Positions 1 through 4,550 of a stretch of 7,463 nucleotides of DNA are shown here, one piece after another (position 1 is the stretch's first letter; each line of letters starts with the position of its first letter). The notes beneath the pieces are model-generated. The model saw nothing but the letters and a program-made list of their open reading frames with translations. It was not told where the DNA came from and made no database searches. This DNA is from Firmicutes bacterium UBA1393 (lineage in GTDB: Bacteria > Bacillota > DTU025), in contig DBQN01000092.1 of the NCBI GenBank assembly GCA_002305255.1, positions 1-7,463 on the forward strand, given 5' to 3'. Made by a program: the position numbers and the translations under genes.

Positions 1-870
1 AGGGCGCCACGAATGCCGCAGCCCGGAGAGACCATTCTGGGCACATCGCTCGTAGTAGGGGCAGGGGGCAAGGGTGCGAACCAGGCGATTGCCGCCGCAC
101 GCCTCGGGGCTGAGGTGCACATGGTGGCTTGCGTGGGCGCCGACGAGTTCGGCAGGAGCGCGAGGGCCCTCTTAGGGCGTGAAGGAGTAGGCATCGAACA
201 CGTGAGGGCGCTGGATACCGAGGCTACAGGTGCCGCCCTGATCATAGTCGATGACGTTCGCGCAGAGAACATGATAGTCGTAGCGCCCGGCGCCAATCGC
301 GAGCTCACGCCGGAAGACGTCGATGCTGCCCTCGAGTGTATCGCGGCGTCCGATGTCGTGTTGATGCAGCTGGAGACGGCGCTTGACACCGTCGCGCACG
401 CGGCGGCCGTAGCACGCAGGTGCGGGGCCAGGGTGGTGCTCAATCCGGCGCCTGCAGCAACACTCAGCCCAGAGCTGCTGGCGATGGTCGATGTGCTCAC
501 TCCCAATGAGACTGAGGCTGCGCTGCTGGCCGAAATCGGTGCACCGGGCCCGAATGCCGCGGAAGAGGCCGCCCGCGTCCTGCTGGCTCAGGGCTGTGGC
601 GCAGTAGTCGTCACGCTGGGGCCAGCGGGTGCCCTCGTGGCTGACGCTGCAGGAATGCGGCGCATCGCGCCGTTCAGAGTGGATGCCGTCGACACCACCG
701 GCGCCGGGGACGCGTTCAACGGGGCGCTGTCAGTGGCGCTGGCGGAAGGGAAGGCCCTCGACGAGGCGTGCGCCTTCGCCAACGCGGCGGCCGCGATCTC
801 GACTACGCGCCCGGGGACAGCGGCCTCCATGCCTACTAGGGACGAGGTCGGCAGGCTCATGGGCTGCTAG
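1..870 (+). CDS. rbsK: Ribokinase-family (PfkB) sugar kinase, 5' end cut by the window
   Basis: This is a PfkB-family kinase that would transfer the ATP gamma-phosphate to the 5-OH of ribose or deoxyribose in the cytosol. The frame is open from base 1 and reads RAPRMPQPGETILG, which matches the interior of ribokinases. The ATG at 13 is therefore internal, and about 20-25 N-terminal residues lie outside the window. Numbering from that Met, GGKGANQ (18-24) is the sugar-binding signature. NPAPA and TPNETEA follow mid-protein, and DTTGAGDAFNG (227-237) holds the anion hole and the catalytic base Asp233. The Ala-rich C-terminal nucleotide-binding segment is intact. The family is clear, but the substrate is not. 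Neighbouring deoC makes 2-deoxyribose (a DeoK role) as plausible as ribose. It lies upstream of the regulated promoter at 905, so it is probably transcribed separately from the shell genes or from a promoter further upstream. Confidence 0.9.
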   Translation, partial: RAPRMPQPGETILGTSLVVGAGGKGANQAIAAARLGAEVHMVACVGADEFGRSARALLGREGVGIEHVRALDTEATGAALIIVDDVRAENMIVVAPGANRELTPEDVDAALECIAASDVVLMQLETALDTVAHAAAVARRCGARVVLNPAPAATLSPELLAMVDVLTPNETEAALLAEIGAPGPNAAEEAARVLLAQGCGAVVVTLGPAGALVADAAGMRRIAPFRVDAVDTTGAGDAFNGALSVALAEGKALDEACAFANAAAAISTTRPGTAASMPTRDEVGRLMGC

Positions 871-904
871 GGAGAGGTCAGGACCGCGCACATCACGACA
901 CACA

Positions 905-933
905 TTGACATTTCCACCAGTAATGACTACTAT
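905..933 (+). promoter_or_regulatory. Predicted sigma70/sigmaA promoter for the regulator-BMC operon
   Basis: A perfect -35 hexamer TTGACA (905-910) is followed by a 17-bp spacer and the -10 hexamer TACTAT (928-933, 4 of 6 consensus). Transcription would start near 940, giving a leader of about 208 nt before the regulator's ATG at 1148. It is the best promoter-like match I see in the gap between the kinase and the regulator, and a LacI-type operator overlaps it. No comparable promoter was seen in the short gaps downstream, so the BMC genes probably depend on it. Confidence 0.65.
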
Positions 934-946
934 GTAATCGATAACA
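933..946 (+). promoter_or_regulatory. LacI-family operator O1 (cre-like) over the promoter
   Basis: TGTAATCGATAACA is a near-perfect palindrome (6 of 7 half-site positions pair) with a central CG. It fits every position of the cre consensus TGWAANCGNTNWCA bound by CcpA and related LacI-family proteins. It begins on the last base of the -10 hexamer and covers the expected start site, the classic position for repression. The next gene encodes a LacI-family protein, so autoregulation and operon repression by that protein is the simplest reading. CcpA-type catabolite control is the alternative. Confidence 0.6.
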
Positions 947-1029
947 CTCCTGGGCCCGTGTGCCCCCACAGAACGCACTACGCTGAGCTGCGAAAACGCG
1001 ACGTATCTCCGGATCCCAGTCCGCGCAGG

Positions 1030-1099
1030 TGAGAGACGACTCGTGATGTTGGCCCGGCTGATGTATTCGTTTACACCACCCATAGCCCCCAGTCTCTCA
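1030..1099 (+). other. Inverted repeat in the operon leader, enclosing O2
   Basis: TGAGAGAC (1030-1037) is the exact reverse complement of GTCTCTCA (1092-1099), with a possible extra G-U pair at 1029/1100 in RNA. The 54-nt loop contains the second operator-like site. In the transcript this could form a long-range stem about 50 nt before the regulator's start. It matches no riboswitch or T-box that I recognise, there is no U-tract after it, and an 8-bp pairing over this distance could arise by chance. Confidence 0.25.
1062..1075 (+). promoter_or_regulatory. Second LacI-family operator-like site (O2)
   Basis: TGTATTCGTTTACA agrees with the cre consensus TGWAANCGNTNWCA at all but one fixed position (T for A at position 5) and has the central CG. 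Its centre is 129 bp downstream of O1's centre, about 12.3 helical turns. This spacing would allow a looped complex with one tetramer or two dimers, or a roadblock to transcription. No good promoter was seen overlapping it, so it probably acts together with O1. Confidence 0.45.
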
Positions 1100-1147
1100 T
1101 ATTTGGCGACCTGAGATCGGCTCATCGCACCGCTGGGAGGGCGACGA

Positions 1148-2200
1148 ATGAACCTGAAGGAAATCGCCGAACTCGCCGGCGTGTCTACCGCCACGGTATC
1201 AAGGGTGATCAATGGCAGTGGGCCCGTATCACCAGCTACTGCAGAACGTGTCCTCAACATCATCGAGCAGCAGGGCTATGTACCTGACAAGATAGCGAAG
1301 AGTCTGCGCATGGGGCAGACTCGGACCATCGGCTTTGTGGTGCCTGACATCTCCAACCCGTTCTTCCCTGAAGTGCTCAACGGGGCACAGGCCGTGTGCG
1401 CAGAGCACGGCTACAGCATCATTCTTGGCAATACCAATGAGGATGTAGACACTGAGGCGAAGGTCGTGCGCAGCCTGAGGGTGCAGCATGCCGACGGTCT
1501 CTTGATGATACTCGTTGACGAATCAGGATCAACCCTTCGTTCTGCTCTCGGGGCACGCACCCAGGTAAGCAGCAGTGGGCGGCGATCCGGTCTACCAATA
1601 GTGTTCATCGATAGATACATCCGCGGCTTCGAGTACGATTCCGTGATAATCGATAACGAAGGCGGCACGACTCAGGCCACGGACTACCTCCTGGAGCTGG
1701 GCCACACGAAGATAGCAATGATCCATGGCCCGCTGACAACCACCCCGGGTGAACGACGCCTTCGCGGTTACATGAAGGCCATGCGCGATGCCGGCGTGCC
1801 GGTGCGCAGCGAATACGTGGCAGAAGGCGATTTCCGGACGAGGTCAGGATACGAGATCGCAGGCCGGATGATGGAGCTTGCAGATCCCCCAACTGCGATA
1901 ATCGGCGGCAACAATCTCATGACGATTGGCATATTCCAACGCCTGGCTGACATGGGCGTGTGTATACCGGATAGAGTATCGCTCATCGGTTTCGACGATT
2001 TCACCCTGGCGGCGAACCTCACCCCCGCGCTCACTGTGGTAGACAGGCCCATGGCCGACATGGGGAGGATCGCCGCTGAGCTGCTGTTATCGCGAATCGA
2101 GGGGCGGGACGAGTCGGCGACTCGTCAGGTGATTCTGCCTACGCGACTGAAGATACGCGATTCGTGCAGGCGCTGCATTGACTGCGCTGTGAGGAGCTGA
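1148..2200 (+). CDS. LacI/GalR-family transcriptional regulator
   Basis: A 350-residue LacI-family regulator, normal in length. The N-terminal helix-turn-helix reads LKEIAELAGVSTATVSRVIN, close to CcpA in the recognition helix. The hinge AKSLRMG keeps the Leu that wedges into the central CG of such operators. The periplasmic-binding-like core follows from about residue 60, with VVPDISNPFFPEV, FIDR (153-156), GHTKIAMIHGP and SLIGFDDF. There is a Ser/Gly/Arg-rich stretch of about 10 extra residues (near 139-149) compared with CcpA, and a Cys-containing tail RDSCRRCIDC. The ATG is supported by GGGAGG (1135-1140), 7 nt upstream. Its stop is 6 bp before the first shell gene, so it is probably co-transcribed with the BMC operon and represses it from O1/O2 until an inducer binds. 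The inducer is unknown; a pentose, deoxypentose or its phosphate is inferred from context. Confidence 0.93.
   Translation: MNLKEIAELAGVSTATVSRVINGSGPVSPATAERVLNIIEQQGYVPDKIAKSLRMGQTRTIGFVVPDISNPFFPEVLNGAQAVCAEHGYSIILGNTNEDVDTEAKVVRSLRVQHADGLLMILVDESGSTLRSALGARTQVSSSGRRSGLPIVFIDRYIRGFEYDSVIIDNEGGTTQATDYLLELGHTKIAMIHGPLTTTPGERRLRGYMKAMRDAGVPVRSEYVAEGDFRTRSGYEIAGRMMELADPPTAIIGGNNLMTIGIFQRLADMGVCIPDRVSLIGFDDFTLAANLTPALTVVDRPMADMGRIAAELLLSRIEGRDESATRQVILPTRLKIRDSCRRCIDCAVRS
1645..1658 (+). promoter_or_regulatory. Possible auxiliary operator inside the regulator gene
   Basis: The 11-mer TAATCGATAAC (1647-1657) is identical to the core of O1 (935-945). Only the outer bases differ. It lies 712 bp downstream of O1 within the regulator's reading frame, where it encodes part of a VIIDNE motif. 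That motif is common in LacI-family proteins, so the match may come from coding constraint. An intragenic auxiliary operator has a precedent in the lac operon. Confidence 0.2.
2191..2196 (+). promoter_or_regulatory. Ribosome binding site deciding the first BMC-P start
   Basis: GAGGAG ends 4 nt before a TTG at 2201 and 10 nt before an ATG at 2207. Neither spacing is ideal. The ATG gives MIAARVTG, the same length to the conserved Gly as in CcmL-type proteins, and is preferred. The motif lies at the 3' end of the regulator gene, so translation of the two may be coupled. Confidence 0.5.
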
Positions 2201-2206
2201 TTGCAC

Positions 2207-2506
2207 ATGATCGCCGCGCGTGTTACCGGAACCGTGGTGAGCACAGCGAAGGATGAGAAGCTCACCGGAGTCAAGCTTCAGGTTGTCCAACCTGTAAGCC
2301 TTGTTGACCTTTCGCCGGAGGGAAAGCCCATAGTGGCTGTAGACAGCGTCGGGGCCGGTCAGGGAGAGATCGTCTTGGTGGTGTCGGGCAGCTCTGCGCG
2401 CCAGACCGCTCGCACTCAGAATACTCCCACCGATGCTACGATAATGGCTATTGTAGACTCCATCGAGATCGGAGGATCATGGGTGTTCCGAAAGGGAGAG
2501 GTGTAG
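2207..2506 (+). CDS. eutN: EutN/CcmL-family BMC pentamer shell protein (BMC-P 1)
   Basis: A 99-residue BMC-P protein. These form pentamers that cap the twelve vertices of the icosahedral shell. The family pattern is complete: an N-terminal strand ARVTGTVVST, KLTGVKLQVVQ, then VAVDSVGAGQGEIVLVV with the typical SGSSARQ turn, and a C-terminal IMAIVDSIEIG strand. It has a slightly longer C-terminal tail (WVFRKGEV) than the other two BMC-P proteins here. It follows the regulator by 6 bp and precedes the rpiB-like gene by 4 bp, so it is within one transcript. A TTG at 2201 would add two residues. The family is certain; which vertex type it occupies in a shell with three BMC-P paralogues cannot be told. 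Confidence 0.92.
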   Translation: MIAARVTGTVVSTAKDEKLTGVKLQVVQPVSLVDLSPEGKPIVAVDSVGAGQGEIVLVVSGSSARQTARTQNTPTDATIMAIVDSIEIGGSWVFRKGEV

Positions 2507-2510
2507 GGCA

Positions 2511-2969
2511 GTGAAGATCGTCATCGCCTCAGATCACGGAGGATACGCGCTCAAGCGCGAGCTGATCCCTTACATCCAGAGCCTGGGCCATGAAGTCGCC
2601 GACTACGGCACTTACAGCACTGATGCCGTGGACTATCCGGACTTCGCTTTCTTGGTGGCTGAGGCCGTGGCCGCCGGGGCGTGTGACAGGGGCATCATGA
2701 TCGATGGAATCGGTGCGGCGTCGGCCGTGGTCTGCAACAAGGTTCCCGGGGTGAGGGCGGCGTCGTGCTCCGACACCTTCACGGCGCAGACGTGCCGGTC
2801 GCACAACGACTCCAACGTGCTCACTCTGGGCGCGCGGGTGATCGGCGGCGGCCTGGCGCAGCAGGTAGTGCGCACCTGGCTCGAAACCGAGTTCGAAGGC
2901 GGGCGGCACATGCGCCGGGTGAACAAGGTGATCGAGTTCGAACGAAGATACCTAGTTGACCGGGAGTGA
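2511..2969 (+). CDS. rpiB: RpiB/LacAB-type sugar-phosphate isomerase with an altered catalytic loop
   Basis: A 152-residue RpiB-family protein. Canonical RpiB interconverts ribose 5-phosphate and ribulose 5-phosphate. Family landmarks are SDHGG (7-11), DYPDFA (41-46), NKVPGVRAA (76-84), the ring-opening His98 in SHNDSNVL, and the phosphate-binding GGRHMRRV (130-137). The catalytic-loop Cys of E. coli RpiB (CGTGVGIS) is replaced: residues 65-71 read DGIGAAS, with Asp65 at the Cys position, Ile for Thr and Ala for Gly. Another carboxylate may act as base, as Glu does in mycobacterial RpiB, or the reaction may differ. The start is GTG with a loose GGGAGAGG upstream. There is no N- or C-terminal encapsulation-type extension, so cargo status is unproven, but it sits between BMC-P genes (4 bp after, 6 bp before). 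Family certain, activity uncertain. Confidence 0.9.
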   Translation: MKIVIASDHGGYALKRELIPYIQSLGHEVADYGTYSTDAVDYPDFAFLVAEAVAAGACDRGIMIDGIGAASAVVCNKVPGVRAASCSDTFTAQTCRSHNDSNVLTLGARVIGGGLAQQVVRTWLETEFEGGRHMRRVNKVIEFERRYLVDRE

Positions 2970-2975
2970 CGCGCC

Positions 2976-3245
2976 ATGTACACAGCCAGGGTAGTGGGAC
3001 ATGTGGTGGCTACGGTGAAAGACCCCAGTCTCAACGGGGTGAAGCTCCTGGTGATCGAGCAGGTGGACTCGGGCGGATCAGCTGTGGGCAAACCGCATGT
3101 CGCCATTGACACAATAGGGGCCGGGGCAGATGAGCTCGTCACCGTCGTGCGGGGGCGAGAGGCAGGAATGCCGTTGCCGGTGGCCATGGCTCCTGTGGAT
3201 GCCGCTTGCGTGGGCATCGTCGACACCATGAAACGTCTGGTGTGA
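2976..3245 (+). CDS. eutN: EutN/CcmL-family BMC pentamer shell protein (BMC-P 2), divergent
   Basis: An 89-residue BMC-P protein, the shortest of the three paralogues. It keeps the family frame: ARVVGHVVATVKDPSLNGVKLLVIEQVD at the N-terminus, VAIDTIGAGADELVTVV in the middle, and VGIVDTM near the end. It departs at the usual SGSSAR turn, which reads RGREAGMPLP, so the inter-subunit surface or vertex-facing loop probably differs. ATG start with GGGAG (2962-2966) 9 nt upstream. It is 6 bp after the rpiB-like gene and 12 bp before the next BMC-P. Clear family member; the divergent loop suggests a specialised vertex, which is inference. Confidence 0.92.
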   Translation: MYTARVVGHVVATVKDPSLNGVKLLVIEQVDSGGSAVGKPHVAIDTIGAGADELVTVVRGREAGMPLPVAMAPVDAACVGIVDTMKRLV

Positions 3246-3249
3246 GGGG
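3244..3249 (+). promoter_or_regulatory. Ribosome binding site that selects a TTG start for BMC-P 3
   Basis: GAGGGG overlaps the stop codon of BMC-P 2 and lies 8 nt before the TTG at 3258. The upstream in-frame GTG at 3249 overlaps this motif and has no room for a binding site. The TTG also gives a protein of standard family length at its N-terminus (MVLAKVVG). Confidence 0.55.
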
Positions 3250-3257
3250 TGTGGGCC

Positions 3258-3548
3258 TTGGTTCTGGCCAAAGTTGTGGGAGTCATCGTCGCGACGCAGA
3301 AGAACTTGCACTTTGAAGGACGCAAGCTCCTCATATGCGATGTGTGCAGCCCTGATGGTGTGCTTTCAGGCACCGAGGTCGTTGCCGTCGATACCGTCGG
3401 GGCAGGCGTGAACGACTACGTGCTCGTGGTGTCGGAGGGCAACTCATCGCGGCAGGCAATGGGCGACGCCAAGGCACCTATAGATTCGACTATCGTAGGA
3501 ATTGTAGACAGAGTCGACGCAGGAGGGCAGTGCCTGAAGGTGCTCTAG
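3258..3548 (+). CDS. eutN: EutN/CcmL-family BMC pentamer shell protein (BMC-P 3)
   Basis: A 96-residue BMC-P protein, counting from the TTG at 3258. Family features in order are VLAKVVGVIVATQK, FEGRKLLICDV, EVVAVDTVGAGVNDYVLVV, the EGNSSRQA turn close to the usual GSSARQ, and STIVGIVDRVDA. An alternative GTG at 3249 would add Met-Trp-Ala and has no usable ribosome binding site. It is third in the run of pentamer genes and is followed by a 56-bp gap before deoC. That gap is GC-rich and holds only the deoC ribosome binding site. The family is certain. The TTG start suggests modest translation, in keeping with pentamers being needed in small numbers per shell. Confidence 0.9.
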   Translation: MVLAKVVGVIVATQKNLHFEGRKLLICDVCSPDGVLSGTEVVAVDTVGAGVNDYVLVVSEGNSSRQAMGDAKAPIDSTIVGIVDRVDAGGQCLKVL

Positions 3549-3591
3549 TGCATGCCGCAGAGCACTCGAGGGGCCGTCGCCGGCGCCGTTC

Positions 3592-3597
3592 GGAGGT
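3592..3597 (+). promoter_or_regulatory. Ribosome binding site fixing the deoC start
   Basis: GGAGGT lies 8 nt before the ATG at 3605. The frame is open further upstream to a GTG at 3530, but that stretch overlaps BMC-P 3 and encodes an Arg-run unlike any DeoC. The 3605 start exposes an encapsulation-type helix at the very N-terminus. Confidence 0.75.
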
Positions 3598-3604
3598 GGA
3601 CTGT

Positions 3605-4546
3605 ATGGATCTAGACCAGCTCATAGCTAAGATAACTCGGGAGTTGCTGCCGACGCTGTCGGTAGGCAGGCAGCAGCCGGGTGCCAGAGGGCAGGCAGGC
3701 TCGGCGGGGGCCGGGGCAGGCGCCGGTGCGCATGCATCCGCGGGTCCGTGCGAAGGTGCATCAGGGGATTGTTCGGCCTGCGGCCGATGTGTCACGCGTA
3801 ATGTAGAGGCAGTGAAGGCCGTAGTTGGTGCGGGCGCCGACAGGATCAGCGCTCCGTCAGGCACTGCCAGGGTCGATTCACCCCTCGCGGCGATGATCGA
3901 CCATACCCTGCTTAAGGCCGACGCCACTGAGGCCGACGTGCGCAAGCTCTGCGCAGAGGCGCTGGAGTTCGGCTTCGCCTCGGTGTGCGTGAACCCAACG
4001 AACGTGGCACTCTGCGCGAGCATCCTTCGGGGCAGCGCGGTGAAGGTGTGTACGGTGATCGGCTTTCCGCTCGGCGCCACAACGCCGACTGCAAAGGCAA
4101 TGGAGACGCGTGACGCCATCGCCAATGGCGCTCAGGAGGTAGACATGGTCATCAACGTGGGTGCCCTCAAGTCGGGCAACTACGATCTGGTGAAGAGAGA
4201 CGTGCAGTCGGTTGTAGACGCCGCCGGCGGCGCGGCCGTGGTAAAGGTCATCATCGAGACAGCGCTCCTGTCGGATGAGGAGAAGATCAAAGCCTGTCTC
4301 ATAGCGAAGTATGCCGGAGCAGATTTCGTGAAGACATCCACCGGCTTCGGCCCCGGGGGCGCGACTGCTGCCGATGTCGAGCTGATGAGGCACACAGTCG
4401 GCAGGTCTATGGGAGTCAAAGCCTCAGGTGGAATCCGCGACGTTGACACCGCGCGCAAGATGGTTGCCGCCGGGGCCAGCAGGATCGGAGCCAGTGCCAG
4501 TGTGAGCATTGTCAAGGGCGACGCCGCCTCCGGGAAGGGGTACTAG
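3605..4546 (+). CDS. deoC: Deoxyribose-phosphate aldolase (DeoC) with encapsulation helix and Cys-rich linker
   Basis: A 313-residue DeoC, about 55-90 residues longer than stand-alone enzymes. It would cleave 2-deoxyribose 5-phosphate to glyceraldehyde 3-phosphate and acetaldehyde. The aldolase domain starts near residue 92 (MIDHTLLKADAT). It keeps Asp180 in EVDMVIN, the Schiff-base Lys243 in FVKTSTGFGPGG, the second Lys272 in VKASGGIRD, and a C-terminal Tyr (SGKGY) like the mobile tail of E. coli DeoC. The extension has three parts: an amphipathic helix MDLDQLIAKITRELLPTL (1-18) typical of BMC encapsulation peptides, a Gly/Ala-rich linker (about 26-47), and a four-Cys cluster C49-x6-C56-x2-C59-x2-C62 followed by VEAVKAVVGAGADRI. 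It is 4 bp from the aldehyde dehydrogenase that would use its acetaldehyde. It is probably lumenal core cargo. Catalytic assignment is strong; the role of the Cys cluster is unknown. Confidence 0.95.
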   Translation: MDLDQLIAKITRELLPTLSVGRQQPGARGQAGSAGAGAGAGAHASAGPCEGASGDCSACGRCVTRNVEAVKAVVGAGADRISAPSGTARVDSPLAAMIDHTLLKADATEADVRKLCAEALEFGFASVCVNPTNVALCASILRGSAVKVCTVIGFPLGATTPTAKAMETRDAIANGAQEVDMVINVGALKSGNYDLVKRDVQSVVDAAGGAAVVKVIIETALLSDEEKIKACLIAKYAGADFVKTSTGFGPGGATAADVELMRHTVGRSMGVKASGGIRDVDTARKMVAAGASRIGASASVSIVKGDAASGKGY

Positions 4547-4550
4547 GCCA

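Noticed and set aside
877..886. GGTCAGGACC as a terminator after the kinase gene
   Set aside because: The stem has only 4 bp with a 2-nt loop and no following T-run, so it does not qualify as a rho-independent terminator.
629..937. Plus-strand 102-residue frame overlapping the kinase end
   Set aside because: It lies in another frame of the kinase, its product is Arg/Ser/Pro-rich low complexity, and it has no ribosome binding site or recognisable domain.
1049..1103. A second promoter near TTTACA (1070-1075)
   Set aside because: The nearest AT-rich -10 candidate, CATATT at 1098-1103, is 22 bp away, which is too far, and no better -10 lies at 16-18 bp.
2086..2099. TGTTATCGCGAATC as another LacI-type operator
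   Set aside because: Only the left half resembles the operator. The right half breaks the consensus at several fixed positions, and it lies within coding sequence.
2633..3373. Long minus-strand frame of 246 residues across rpiB and the BMC-P genes
   Set aside because: It is antisense to three clearly recognised genes, its Thr/Pro/Ser-rich product resembles no family, and it is what high-GC codon bias produces on the opposite strand. The same applies to the minus-strand frames at 3490-4125 and 6052-6645.
3530..3604. Upstream GTG start extending DeoC by 25 residues
   Set aside because: The added residues overlap BMC-P 3, contain an Arg run unlike DeoC, and would bury the N-terminal encapsulation helix. 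GGAGGT sits 8 nt before the ATG at 3605.
3549..3604. Gap between BMC-P 3 and deoC as a promoter or attenuator
   Set aside because: It is GC-rich with self-complementary CGCCGGCG but no -35/-10 pair and no T-run. Only the ribosome binding site is supported.
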